Positions 10,961 to 24,166 of a DNA stretch of 64,000 nucleotides are shown here, in pieces. Both the position numbers and the translations under genes were made by a program. The number at the start of each line of letters is the position of its first letter. Position 1 is the first letter of the stretch. A model generated the notes under the pieces. That model searched no databases. It was given only the letters and a program-made list of their open reading frames with translations, and was not told where the DNA came from. Source of the DNA: Prinsepia uniflora (lineage: Eukaryota; Streptophyta; Magnoliopsida; Rosales; Rosaceae); contig CM064873.1 of the NCBI GenBank assembly GCA_032719365.1, positions 4,498,501 to 4,562,500 of the forward strand. Direction: 5' to 3'.

Positions 10961-13262
10961 CAGCAGGAACTGTTCCTGTGTTGACCGACGCATTGACCGG
11001 TGCGTGGGGGCGCGTGTGAACAGTAATTTCGGTGGGACCACCACCATTCTTTAGGTTTCGACGATCCGGATCCAATGGCGGTGGTTTCGAGTCGATCGGA
11101 GATCGTTAAGTTGGTCAAAATGAGGTTTATTGCCTTGGGAAGTGCGTTCGGGCGACTTTTCCGGACCAGTTTCGGTCTAGGGTTTCATGGTTAAATGTTA
11201 GGGGTTGGTATTGACCTTTACGTATACTTTGGATATGACAGGGATTGTATAAGCGTACCAGAACGAGGGTATACATTCGGTTTTCAGCAGGATTGTACTG
11301 TGAGTGGGCCATTTTCTTAAACCCTTGCGTGCATAAATGTTTTCTGGTTTATTATACTTATTCACATGCTAAAACAATAATGGTTTTGATGATATGGAAA
11401 ATATGGTTATGGCACGTTTCACGGTATTTGGGCTTGAGATCCGTCTGATGAAACTTAATGATTGGTTCGGATTTTATCTATGTATATATATATGATTTGC
11501 ATGTGGATATAAATAAAATGTATTTGGTACTGCACTGTATAGATCCTTTCATATTATATTGTCTCCTCCGGCAAGGTACCCCGGAGAGGTCACGGACGTC
11601 TAGTACGTCCAGCATCTATGACGCTAAGCATCAGGTGATGCTGTACCCGAACGGGATTCGGGGATTTAACTCGGAAATTGAGACCCGAGTGACACGCGTA
11701 GCCTTATTATTATTGTGACCTTATTAGGCGTCAAGAACGTCAAACATCAGGTGATGTCAGGATTGGAGTGTATAGTGCAGCAACTAAAATTATACTTATG
11801 GTTTTATTATATGCCTTATGGTTCATATTATATGGTTTATGATTTTAAATAATGATGCATGCATGTTTGGAAAACGGAGGGGTAAATTATATGTCTTACT
11901 TATCAAATGATTTTATAAACTTGAGTTTCGGTCCACTCACCCTTATTGTTTTTGGTAACCCCTCCAGGTCGTGATACTGAGGTAGAGGAGGAAACTGAGG
12001 CTGAGGCATAGATCTACTTCTGCGTACCTGAACCCCTGTTGGGTGGTTTACCCGCAGGTTTATTTTAGAGTCGTGCTCGCAACTTGTAATTTTGGATTTC
12101 ATCCCTTGTCTGACATCTGTTTAATTCGGATTTGATGTATAACTTTAAATTGGTTATTTATGCATTTGATGTTTTGAGGTTAAAATTGGTATGAATTATT
12201 GGGTGTCAGACGGGAGCAGGGCACGTCCCCTTGTGGTCCCTGTGGGATCGGGGCGGGTCATGTCATCAAGCGTCTGGGACGCTAGGCATCTGGGATGCCC
12301 GAGATGGTAAAGTAATAAATGTGTACCACTGGATTTATGAAATAACTTTTGGATTGAAACTATGTTTATGGTTTCCGGGCTGAGGCCATAATGGTTATTT
12401 CTAATAAATGTTTGATTATTGGTTTTTGATGCATGCATATGTTTTTACCGAGGGGCATAAATGTCTTATAAAATGTATTTTACGAACTTGTTTATTTTCG
12501 TCCACTCACAGCTTTTGGTTTTTAATGCCCTTCAGGTTGATCGCTGATGCGACTGCAGCGGAGACCGGGACATTGCATGCCTCCTCCATTGATCCTTGCG
12601 CACTCTGGAAGCCCGTAGGGGCAGTGGCTTGAGTTTATCCCTTGTCTGACACTCCGTGTCAGACGGGAGCACGTCACATTCCGCGGTAATCCCGGGGGGA
12701 TTGGGATGGGTCGTGTCATATAGCATATAAAACAATTATGCATGCATCATATTTAGAAACTATTGTCAACTCATAGACCATCCTAACTATCACCTCGCTA
12801 ACGTGCCATAATTCTTTCGGGGCTAAATCACCATCACCAGAACATACGGACCTGTACAAATCACACCAATGTTCACTAATGGACTCAATAAGGTCATACC
12901 TAAGACCTATGAACAGTATCGGCCCGGGAACGCATCCCAAACACGCTTTCCGAGGCTAAAAACTTTGATTTGACCAGCCTAGCTATAGTTGATCGACCCG
13001 AAACCACCACTATTGGATCTGGATCGTCGAAACCTTGAAAATGGTGCTAGTCCCACCTCGAAACTCACCCTCACGCGTGGGACAACTAAAAGTCAACGGT
13101 CAACGTTGTTGACGTCATCTAACAGGTGCCACGTGTCAACATGTGGTTGGTCCACGTCACTACCACATGTAAAACTATGATAGTGCCACGTGTCAGTAGG
13201 GCTCCACCACAATCTTCTCTTCCTTTTTTTCATCAAACCATGCCTCATATCTCTTTCCTTTT

Positions 13263-15676
13263 TGACAGGACCCATCCCAATCCCCCCGGGATTACCGTGG
13301 AATGTGCCCTGCTCCCGTCCAACAAGAGGTGTCAGACAAGGGATATGTAACGACCCGAACCGAGAATAATAATATTTTAATGTAAAAAGACTATTTTGCC
13401 CCTGAAGGGGAGAAACTTTGACTTTTGACCCGGGAAACAATTTGGACTTTGACCCATGACTATGACGTAGGTCGGGACGTCACGAATCCGTAGACAGGCG
13501 GCACGCCGAAATCGGAGTTCGTATGAAGAAGTTATGGTCAAGGAAGCGTTTTAGCGGAATTTACGAACCGAGAACAACGGAATAAAATATTAATTTGTTA
13601 CGGGAATCCATGCCACCTAATATTTAAATCAAACTAGTGGATTGGTGACAAGTGTCACCCATCCAAGCCCACACTATCCCAATAAAGCACATTACACTAT
13701 TTAACTCATTTTTATATTATTTATTTTTCCCTCCATTTGTTTCCAGCCGTAGGATCACTGCCCAGATTGAATCCCAGCCCTCCATTTCTTCTGATTTTTC
13801 CTTATTCATGCACGATCTCTGTCTTTCTCCCAAACACACACAAACACACATTTATCCCCACATCACCCGTGCATTCTTCCTTCCATTTTCTCTCGACCAA
13901 GACAATCAAACCAGCCATCCTCACCACACCAAACGACCACCCACAGCACCACCATCATCTGCTCACCATCACCGTGCAGCACCAGCGACAGCCACCCCAT
14001 TTCCCTGCCCCGAACGGCCGTCCAAAAACACGATCCGAAACACCAAGGAAACGGGTCCAAGAAGCAAACCGTGACAACCACACCACATCGACGCGGGGGA
14101 AGCTCCAGTCTGCACCATGAGGACCCCAGGAGCTTAATTGGACGACGGCGCGGCCTGCGGCGGCGACACGGCGGCGGTAAGGTCGAAAACCCGAGAACCC
14201 GTTTTTACCCCTCTGTTTCGAACCAACGTGTTTTAGTGCTAGGAAATTGATTGTGTGATGTTGGAAATGTCCTAGGGTGAGAGACGAGTTGATCAGGACC
14301 GGTTTGGACGACGGACACGGCGTGGATCACCGGAGAAGACGATCGGACGTTGGCCGTGAGTTTCAACGACGAACTGGTGAGTTTTCTCCTGTTTTCTTTC
14401 TAGTTTGAGGTTGTAGAACCATAGAACAGACCTAGACGACCCTATAGGAATGAACCCCGTCGAAAATGGTGGCCGGAATTGTACGGTTGAATCGGGTCAA
14501 ACCGTGGGTCGACGGCGACCCGGTTCCAGTCAAACGGGTCTGACCCGGTACTGTAGCATGATGACGTCATCATGCTGACGTCACTTCTGACATCATGATG
14601 ACGTCATCCTGTCAGATATTGTCAGACCAGGGACCAATCAGAACATGCCACGTGTCACCTGACAAGTGTCAATGATGACGTCAGCAGTACTGTAGCAGCG
14701 TTGACCCACGCGTTGACCAGGCGCGTGGGGGCGCGTGTGAACAGTGATTTTGGTGGGCCGGTACCATTTTCAAGGTTTCGACGATACGGATCCAATGGAG
14801 GTGGTTTCGTGTCGATCGGAGATCGTTATGTTAGTCAAAATGGGGTTTGAAGCACCAGGAATAGTGCCCGGGATGCGATTTTGAGGCGGATCTGTTCTAG
14901 GGTCTTGGTATTGATGTTATAGGGTCCTTAAGTAACCCTCAGGAATAATAATACAGGTTTATAGAGATCGTTGAGCAGCAAGGACCGAGTGTGAGTGGGC
15001 TGTTTGATTTATAAAAGGCTTGCATGCATAAACTGTTTTACTATTTCCACTGATGAGTCTTATGAACTGTTTATATCTGTTATTACAATGTTTTGGGCAT
15101 GAGACCCGTCTGGATTATATGTGGAATTGTTTGGGATGTCCGGGGGACATAGGGTAAACTATACTGTTATTGTACTGTACTTTCCTACCTATGTATATTG
15201 TCTCCTCCAGAGAGGCTCGTTGGCCTGGGTGGACCCTGGAGTAGTCACGGGGCTCTGACTGAGTGGAGTTGACCCCCGTTGGGCTGCTTACTGTCGTTGG
15301 ATTCGTATCGACGAAACCTACGTAACGGTCCTTGGCCCTCGTCCATCGGACCTCCCGGTCAAAAAGTCAACATTTGACCCCTAATAAGCCAAATTACCAA
15401 AATACCCCTCAACTTCCGAACCTCATAACTTTCTCTACGAATGTCGGAATCGAATGTGCCACCTGTCTATGAACTCGTGTCGTCCCGAACTACGTCACGG
15501 TCATCGGTCAAAGTCCGTTTGACCGCCCGATCAAAAAGTCAACATTTTACCCACGACCAGGGGCAAAACGGTCATTTTTCACAATTTGTCTGATTCCGCC
15601 CTACTAAGCACCGTTCAACCTCACTAATCGAGATTAGTCACTAAACTAATCCCGGAATTCCGGACGGGTCGTTACA
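13263..15676 (-). mobile_element. Nested minus-strand LTR with perfect target duplication CTTTT
   Basis: It begins TGACAGGACCC on the plus strand and ends GGGTCGTTACA. Direct duplications CTTTT lie at 13258-13262 and 15677-15681. Only its two ends survive (13263-13345 and about 15293-15676). The middle was replaced by a second LTR and deleted. Confidence 0.88.
13346..15292 (+). mobile_element. Plus-strand LTR fragment inside the nested LTR, 3' end lost
   Basis: It starts TGTAACGACCCGAACC right after GGATA (13341-13345), a site used again at 25488. It has the CAGGCGGCACG module, an imperfect palindrome near 13643, ACGT/TGACGTCA motifs at 14556-14690 and the GTCTCCTCC...GGAGTAGTCACGG block at 15200-15260. 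It stops within the TTGGGCTGCTTACT block and switches to minus-strand LTR text at about 15292. The rest of this LTR and the middle of its host were deleted together. Confidence 0.82.
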
Positions 15677-15811
15677 CTTTTCCCCTATTCCCTCTTGTTC
15701 TATCTCTGTTTTTCACTTTACTTTTGCATCAATTTTTTCTTCTTCCTTTCGGCTATGTTCCATCTTTAATTAATCACGTACTAATCCCAAAATTCAGAAT
15801 GGGTTGTTACA

Positions 15812-16560
15812 CAAAGAGTAAAAATGCAAATGGGCCCCCAAAATAAAAGAAAATTTAAAATCACCGTGGGATGAGGCTAAAAAATGACAGTCCAATTGTT
15901 GTTGGCCATGTAGCAGGAAATGACAATCCAGAATGTTGTCTCCCATGTGTGGCAATGCTGATGTTAACCCGACGTCAATGTCTAAAACCAGCCAATGTGA
16001 GGGCGAGTAGGCAACACGAGCCCGACACGCCCCTAACAGAGATTGATAGTCGTTACTCCTCGTTGTCTTTTGTTGACGCGTGGCAAACATGCGCTAGATA
16101 GAGTTGCCAATAATCATGCGCCACCTACCACCACGTGCTAGCTGTCGGAGCATGGACCTCACACGAATGACACGGAGCTGACAAAGTCAATTGTTCCTCG
16201 CCATGTGTCAGCGCATGATTCACGACACTTTTTCTGACCCAACAAACACTGTCAACAACTGCCACCTCTACTGCTATTGGCGTGTGTCCTACACACGCCA
16301 GACACCCACTGTCATCCTCTTCCATGACCCGTCATTTGGTATTCTTGTCCCCTGCGTGTGGACACACGCCTGAGGACATAGAGCTCCACCAATCAGAGCT
16401 CACCTTTTTTCCCTTTGGTTCTTCTCGAGTGGGCTTTTACCACTACATAAACTTGTAAAAAAGCATTTCAACACAAAAAAAAAAAACAGTCAGTCTTACC
16501 GTTAACACCAAAAAATCTACATATATTGGGATTCCCTGAATTCCTAAGCGATGTAGGGGT
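15812..16560. other. Unassigned spacer left of the nested stack
   Basis: No coding frame or RNA gene is recognisable. It contains several short CCATGTGTCAGC, ACACGCC and GTGTG words with ACGTG cores, and a run of A's near 16470. It could be part of an old LTR whose other half lies right of 41468, but I could not establish that. Confidence 0.5.
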
Positions 16561-17798
16561 ATTTGTGACAGGACCTCTCCTGATACAACGTGACAACCTT
16601 GAGGGATCATACTCTCATCTGACATTTACTACTCAAAAAGACGAAAACAACCTTGAAAAAGTTTATTACAGCCATAAAAACAGTCACTATCAGACCAGGG
16701 ATACACATACGTTCATGCCTTATTATATACAGAGCATAAGCTTTAGTACCAAGAAAATATACAAAACACTTTACCCTAGGCACCAAAATTACGTCAATGC
16801 CTCCGCTCCAAAATGGTCCCCGTCGACGTGCCATGGTCTGGATGGCAAATAAAATCCAGAAAAGTGCTAGTGGACGAAAATAATCTTTAGAAAACATATG
16901 TTATGCCCTCTATTTTGGAAAGCTATGCATGTATACGAAACTTTAAACTCAATCAAAACATATAAAATCACTGATAATTTTGAAATGCGTGAAAAACTAC
17001 ACAAATCAATCAGACATAAACCAATCATATCAATTGTTTATCACGTTGACCTATCATCTCAATATCACATACTCGGTCCATAATCCAGAACATCACAAAC
17101 ATCGTACACAACCAATCAACACCAGGCATTACATCAATCATCATTATAACCACTACACTATTAATAGGCATATCACTCACTCGGGATACAGAGTTCAGTT
17201 CGACGTCCGAGTGGAAACTGACTCAGGATATAGAGTCCAGCTCGACGTCTGAGTCGCCATCATACACTAGTCTTAGGATACAGTGTAACGACCCGTCCCA
17301 AATTCCATGATTAGATTAGTGACTAATCGCAATTAGATAGGCTAATCGGTGATTAGTTAGGCGAAATCGGACGAACGATGCAAAATGACCATTTTGCCCC
17401 TAGCGTGAGTAAAACGTTGACTTTTCATTCAGGAGGTCAAATGGACTTTGACCGATGACCGTGACGTAGTTCGTGACGTCACGAGTTCATAGACAGGTGG
17501 CACGTTCAATTTCGACGTTCGACGAGGAAGTTATGACGTTCAGAAGTTTAGGGGCATTTTGGTAATTATGGTTAAAAAGAGTCAAATGTTGACTTTTTGA
17601 CCGAGAGGTCCGATGGCCGAGGGCCAAAGATTATTACGTAGATAAGGACGATACAAATCCATAGACAGGCGGCACGTCGAATTCGGACGTTCGACGACGA
17701 AGTTACGGTTCACGGAAGTTCCAAGATACTATTCACGGTGATGCGTTTTACGAGACACGTTTGGACTTTAGTGGGCCCAGTTGCTTTTCAGCAACCAA

Positions 17799-17826
17799 TG
17801 GATGAGTGACAAGTGTCACTCATCCA
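17799..17826. promoter_or_regulatory. Perfect LTR palindrome, 13-bp arms
   Basis: The arms are TGGATGAGTGACA and its complement with a 2-bp centre (AG). The position is about 515 bp into the LTR. The same palindrome occurs at the equivalent place in at least seven other LTRs of the window. Confidence 0.85.
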
Positions 17827-18296
17827 CTGGCTACCATTCCACATACATGCATATCATCCCTTGCATTGCATCGATCATTCCCATTTTCCTCAAATACCCG
17901 ATCTCACACCCACCATTTTCTCCCATCCGTGCAACCCAAATCCAGCCAACCATCACCCATTTCGACCAGGACTGAGACCAGAAAGTGAGAGAGGAGGACT
18001 AGGGATGGCAGCTGGTGGCTGGAACCGTCGTGGGCGGTGGCTGGAACCCAGAACCCGAGCGGGTACCCGGTAAGCCCATTTTCAATTTTTATTTGGATTT
18101 TGATGTTATGGACTGTTTTGGATGATTAGGATTTAGGTTGCTAGGGAGTTTGTAGGATGAAGGTTGGACGTCGGGGAAGCCCTGGGAGGTTTTGGGATTT
18201 TCGAACTGAGAAGGGAAAAATCAAACCGGTCGGGTTTTAGAGGTTTTAGGGCTTCTAATTAATTGTGTTAGGTTCCTAGGACGATTATAGGAAGGT

Positions 18297-21200
18297 TGTA
18301 ACAACCCGTACCGAGAGCCGGGCTTAGTAGTGTGATTAAGGTGGGATTAGTGAGGCTAATCGGTGGGTAGGTGGTTTCGATAGGTCCGTAAGCATAAAAT
18401 GACGATTTTGCCCCTAGTTCGGGCAAAATGTTGACTTTTAGTTCGGATGGTCAAGTGGGTATTGACCAGTGATCAGGACGTAGTTTAGGACGTTACAAAT
18501 CCATAGGCAGGAGGTACGCTCGATTCCGACATCCGAGGAGGAAGTTGTGATGTTCGGAAGGTTGAGGGCATTATCGTAATTTTGGTAAAATAAGGGGAAT
18601 AGTTGACTTTTTGGACGATCGGGTTTTGGTATGTTGACCGAGGATGGTTAGGTAGATCTCGTTGTCCTGAGTTCGATGACAGGCGGCACGTATTCATCGG
18701 ACTTACGATGTGTGAGATACGGGTCTAGAAAGTTAGTGGCAAAACCGTACTTTTGAGTTAAAAGGAGGGGCAGTTTAGTCTTTTAGTTGTCTGGGGATTT
18801 GTGCAAGAGAAGGCAGATGAAGGGCTGAGATTGGGCCATGTGTGAGAGGATGGAGAGGATTGGTGACATGTGGCAAAGGAGTAGTGGGTTCTGGTTGGTT
18901 CCAGTGTGTGCACGGTCCAATAATTTGGGTGCAACCGTGCTGTGTGTGTTGTGTTGTTCGCAGAGAAGAACGGAAACAGAGGGAGCAAATTGAGAGAATT
19001 GATCGGTGATGGTGTGTGTGTTGGTGAGTTGTGTCAGGACCCACCCCGGTTTCACCCCGAAACCCGAGGTAAATCCTGCTCCCGTCTGACACCCCGACAC
19101 TAAATGTAGTCAGACGTAGGAGAAAGCACTCAATAAATCCCGAAGTTAAAGTTTTACAGAGCATGGTACGAATTACAAAGAAATAAAAACCGATGATAAT
19201 TACACGCACGCGGAAGAAATTTAAGCACTCTGGGACCCTGCTCGTCACTTCTATGCCTCAGCTACTGCCTCGACGTCAAGACCCCGCACTAGCTCCACAA
19301 CTTGGAGGGCAATTTAAAACAGAAGGTGTGAGTGGACCATAATAACAGGGACGTTCTAAAACCATTTATAAGAAAAACCGGGTTTAGCCCTCCGTTTTAA
19401 AAACCACATGCATAACCCAGTTATGGAAACAGTTATAAATCAATCATTATAAAACATCATAAGAAATAGAAACACTATAAAACAGGTATAGAAACCACAG
19501 CATATGAATCATAAAACCGTGTCAGAAGCCATGAACGTCAATCATCATTTTTCGATCAAACCTACTAGACCTATCCGAGTCTTTAAACTCCCGAGTCTTT
19601 AAACTCAATCCGGGCCCGTCCCCCGTCAATCACAATATCCGGGTCTTTAAACCCAATAACCAGATCCAGCAAATCCAATCCAAAACCATTTGAAAACCAT
19701 TTTGAAATCCATATCCAAACCCGAATCCGAAATCACCGGTCCGAAGCCCTTCCGGTATCCAGAACCGTCATTCCGAACCCAAATCCGGAATCCACTTTCC
19801 AACTTTAAAACCAAATCTCGATAATCAAATCATGTCTTAAAATCCATTTCTTATCATTAAAATCACTTATCGTTGAAATCCCAAAACCACAGCTTAATAT
19901 GCAGAATTCACACTTTCTCGGAAAACGTGCCAAATAGTTATTTCTCGCAAACCGTGCAATTATGTAAAATCACATCATAAATCCAACAATCATGAAATCA
20001 CGTATATAAAACAAGTATAGAAAACAGTTATGCATGTTCGAGTTTAAAGAAAGGGTCCACTCACAGTACCGAGCCCTCAATCGCGTCCCGAACGTCCAGC
20101 ACGTTCCTCGGCTTCCTCGGGAAATCCCGATCCTGTCAACAACCGCCAAATTACGTCACTAACATGTCTACGAGGATTCACCTAAATTTCCTTAAAAATC
20201 CCCGAACCCTAACCGTAATAAACCGGGACCTTAAACAGTCACCCTTGCGAAACTACATCGAGTCGACGTCCAATGAACCCGAAACCAACTCCAATGGACT
20301 CAACACAACTCCTAGACCAAAAACCATGTTGACCATTTTCCCCAGAACCGCCGCACGCGCCCCCACGCGCCGCCCAAAGTGGTTGCACGTGGCCCTCACG
20401 CGCCAGCTACAGTGCACCTTCAACCTCACGTCGACCCGGTTCGCACCAGTTGCCTGCAACTTGAACCGGTGAGAGCAGTTCTCCACCGTACCTGCACCAA
20501 AACACCTCCTTTCTTCACCCTCAGCTTCGTCCAGACCTACCCTATCCTTTCCCCAACTCCAGAAACCTCGATTCATCTCGTAGCTCATCGACTCAAGCTC
20601 GAAAGAAACTCGAACCAGTCCCCTGTTTCCTTCTCCGGCCACTCAGGTCACCTCCTATCACGGTGGCTACACCAGACGCTGCCTAGGACCTTCCTAAACC
20701 TCACCCAACTCATCTTAACCGTCGACTCACCCCCCAAGTCCACGACTTCCTGTCTGAAACTCACGACCAAAACAGGGTACACAGAGCACCTCCGTCGTCT
20801 CGCCTCCACAGTGCACTCCCCCGTCACGGCAACCACCGTAGACGGTTCCTAAGACCCTTCTAAACTTAACCCAAGTCATTAAAACTCTCGACTCAACCTT
20901 AGCCATCACGATTTCCAATTTGAACTCAGTCTACAAAACAGAGCACAGAAACAAGGATGAGGAATTACTTGCCTCCCGTCGCCGTCGTGAGCTCCGCTGG
21001 GGCTGGTCGACTCCTCTCAGCCTCCACCACACCACCACAAGCCCAAATGCACCGTACACGGCCGTCACCGCCACAATTCTCACAAACTCTCTGATTTCCT
21101 CCCTGTTTCCCCCAGGTTTTCCCGCAGCTCTCCACTCCCTCACACACAGCCACCACACCGTCTAACCCTCTCAACACCACCCCAGTATCTCTCTCTCACT

Positions 21201-24166
21201 CTTTCTGATCACTCCTCACTCACTAGAAGCCTTCAACTTCCACGATCACCCCTCAATTTTTCCTCACAATCTCCCTCTGTTTCACTCTGGATCGAAGAAC
21301 ACGAACACACACTTGCACGGGTGCACCCCAAACATGTAGACCGTGCACACACACAAGAACCCCCCAGAACCCACTACACACCTGCCACATGTCACAAATC
21401 CTCTCCACCCTCTCCCACATGGCTCAATCCCAGCCGTCCATCTGCCCTCTCTGCTGCACACTTTCCAGAGCACAAAGACCAAACTGCCCCTCCTTTTAAC
21501 TCAAAATTACGGTTTTGCCACTACCTTCCTTGACCCGTAACTCGCACATGGTAAGTCCGATGAATACGTGCCACCTGTCATCGAACTCAGGACGAAGAGA
21601 TCTACCTAACCGTCCTCGGTTAACGTACCAAAACCCGATCGTCCAAAAAGTCAACTATTCCCCTTATTTTACCAAAATTACGATAATGCCCTTAACCTTC
21701 CGAACATCACAACTTCCTCCTCGAATGTCGGAATCGAGCGTACCTCCTACCTATGGATTCATGACGTCCTAAACTACGTCCTGATCACTGGTCAATACCC
21801 ACTTGACCACCCGAACTAAAAGTCAATATTTTGCCCGAAGTAGGGGCAAAATCGTCATTCTATGCTTACGGACCTATCGGGGCCACCTAACCACCGATTA
21901 GCCTCACTAATCCCACCTTAATCACACTACTAATCCCGGCTCTCGGGACGGGTTGTTACAAGTTGTGAGGGTGTGAGAGTGACCAGAGAGTGAGAGTGAG
22001 ACAATGAGATGGTTAGATGGTGTGATGGTGGTGTGTGAATGAACTGAGAACCACGGGAAAATCAGAGAAAACAGAGAAGAATTGAGAGCTTGTGGTGGTG
22101 TTGTGGCCGTGTACGGTGCCAGTGAACTCGAGAGGAGGTTGAGAGGACACTGTGGACTCTAGGGAACGCGGCGATGAGCACGGCGGTGGACGGTTGCAGG
22201 TAATTTCTAATCTCCGTGTCTATGCTCTGTTTTTCTCGTCGAGTTCAAGTCGAAAGTCGTGAGTCTCGGGGTTGAATCGAAGCATATAGGGAGGTCTAGG
22301 GGACCCAGGGGAGTCCTAGGAGGTCACTGGTTGTGCTGCCGTGACGGGGGGTGCACGGTGTCGGTTGGCACGACGGAGGGGATTCTTTGTACTCTGTTTT
22401 TGCCGTGAGTTTCAGACGGGAAGTCGAGGACTTAGGGAGTGAGTCGAGGGTTTCTGTGAGTTGGGTGTGACTCAGTGAGGTCCCAGGAAGAGTTCTGGGT
22501 AGCCACCGTGAGGGGAGGTTGCCTGGGTGGCCAGGAAGGAAAACGGGGGCAGAGTATGGGTTTTCTTTCGAGCTTGAGTCGACGATATTGGGGCCGTGTC
22601 GAGGGACTTGGAGCTGGGGAAAGGATAGGGTAGGACTGGACGACGCTGTGGGTGAAGAAAGGAGGTGAAATGGTGGTCGGACAGCAGAGAACAGCTCTCA
22701 CCGGTCTGATGTGCAGCACTGGTGCGAACCGGGTTTGCTCGAGGAAGAGGGTGCACTGTAGCTGGCACGTGAGGGCCACGCGCAGCCACTTTGGGCGGCG
22801 CGTGGGGGCGTGTGGGGCATTTTTCGGCGAACCTTCCAACATGGTTTTTAGTCTAGATGTTATGACGAGTCTAATGGAAGTGTTTTCGGGTTAATCGGAC
22901 GTCGAATCGAAGTAGTTCCGCGAGGGTAACGGCTTAGGGCCTCGGTTTATTATGTTTAGGATTCGGGGAATTTTGGGGAAAATTAGGTGAACCTTCGTGG
23001 ATTTGTTAGTGACGTATTTTGGTGGTTATTGACAGGATCGGGATTTCCCAAGGAAGCCGAGGAACGTGCTGGACGTTCAGGACGCAATTGAGGGCGCGGT
23101 ACCGTAAGTGGACCCCTTCTCTAAACTCGAGCATGCATAACTGTTTTCTATACCTATTTATTGGTTTTATATGTGATTTTATGATTATTGAAAATGCTAT
23201 GTTCGTTTTACGTATTTGCACGGTTTTCGAGAAAAGACGATTTTCAGCACGTTTTACGAGAAAATGGTGATTTTGGATTATAATGCTTATAAAGGGATTT
23301 TGGAACATGATTTCGATGATTAAAGGTTTTCAGTTTTAAAATCGGATTTCGGGAAACGAGATTTGGTTTTAAGTCGGAAAAGTGGATTTTCGGATTTGGG
23401 TTCGAAATGACGGTTCTAGAAGCCGGAAGGGCATCGGACCAGTGATTTCGGATTCGGGTTTGGATGTGGATTTAGAAATGGTTTTCAAAAGGTTTTGGAT
23501 TGGATTTGCTGGATCTGGTTATTGGGTTTAAAGACCCGGATATTGATTGACGGGGGACGGGCCCGGATTGAGTTAAAAGACTCGGATATTATTGAGGCCT
23601 GGATTGAGTTTAAAGACTCGGATAGATCCAGCAGGTTTGATCGGAAAATGATGATGTGACGTTCATGGTTTATGATATGGTTTTATGATGCATATGCTAT
23701 GTCTTCTTTAACTGTTTTATAGTGTTTATGTTTCTTATGATGTTTTATAGTGATTGATTTATAACTGTTTTAATAACTGGGTTATGCATGTGGTTTCAAA
23801 ACGGAGGGCTAAAACCCGGTTTACAAATAAAATGGTTTTGGAAACTTTTCTTTCTATATATGGTCCACTCACATCTTCTGTTTTAAATTGCCCTCCAGGT
23901 TGTGGAGCTAGCGCGGGGTCTTGACGTCGAGGCAGTGTCTGAGGCATAGAAGTGGCGAGAGGGATCCCAGAGTGTTTAAGTTTTCTTCCGCATGCGTGTA
24001 ATTATCATCGGTTTTTATTTCTTGTATGTAATACTCTACTCTGTAAACTTTGACTTCGGGATTTATTGAGTTCTTTCTCCTGCGTCTGACTGTTTTTGTG
24101 TTGGGGTGTCAGACGGGAGCAGGGTTTACCTAGGGTTTCGGGGTGAAACCGGGGTGGGTCCTGACA
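18297..24166 (+). mobile_element. Nested plus-strand solo LTR, target duplication AAGGT
   Basis: It starts TGTAACAACCCGTACC and ends GGGGTGGGTCCTGACA. Perfect duplications AAGGT lie at 18292-18296 and 24167-24171. It is itself interrupted by the minus-strand LTR at 19032-21960. Without that insert it is about 2.94 kb, almost the same length as the insert, and both belong to the same subfamily (GCCGGGCTTAGTAG/ACTACTAATCCCGGC ends, GTTTAAAGACCC motifs). Its internal part at 23520-23640 holds the short inverted repeats described below. Confidence 0.93.
19032..21960 (-). mobile_element. Minus-strand solo LTR inside its own subfamily, target duplication AGTTG
   Basis: It begins TGTCAGGACCCACCCC and ends GGGACGGGTTGTTACA. 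Perfect duplications AGTTG lie at 19027-19031 and 21961-21965. It is 2929 bp long, in inverse orientation to its host LTR and very similar to it. The many 60-160 codon open frames here read on both strands and are chance frames in repeat DNA. Confidence 0.93.

Larger units (their letters stand above)
9460..12718 (+). mobile_element. 3' LTR (large TGTAACGACCC family), mosaic, 3.26 kb
   Basis: It starts TGTAACGACCCGTCCC after the polypurine tract and ends GGGATGGGTCGTGTCA. The 5' part has two related modules containing CAGGCGGCACG (9669, 9843), then a palindrome (9972-9989), a TATA-like run (10149-10157), and a dense ACGT-motif cluster (10676-10960). The body up to about 11835 and the tail from about 12322 match the minus-strand copy at 63040-64000. 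Between them is a segment resembling the 3' tail of another subfamily (like 35981-36420), complete with its own terminal-like GGGCGGGTCATGTCA at 12265. The LTR therefore looks recombinant. Confidence 0.82.
12719..15811 (-). mobile_element. Minus-strand LTR fragment (host of two nested LTRs)
   Basis: The segments 12719-13262 and 15677-15811 belong to one minus-strand LTR of the large family. The right segment ends GGGTTGTTACA (TGTAACAACCC in sense), and the text on either side of the insert resembles the continuous sequence at 61190-61345. The left segment includes ACGT motifs at about 13107-13196. The 3' part of the LTR is missing at 12719, where it meets the plus-strand LTR. No target duplication can be tested. 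Confidence 0.75.

Noticed and set aside
12208..12265. True LTR 3' end at 12265
   Set aside because: It has the terminal motif, but following bases (TCAAG) do not match those before 9460 (AAGGT), and sequence after it continues the other subfamily, so I treat it as part of a mosaic.
20164..21165. Several open frames of 80-157 codons on both strands
   Set aside because: All fall within a minus-strand solo LTR with exact duplications, none resembles a protein domain, and the opposite strands overlap.
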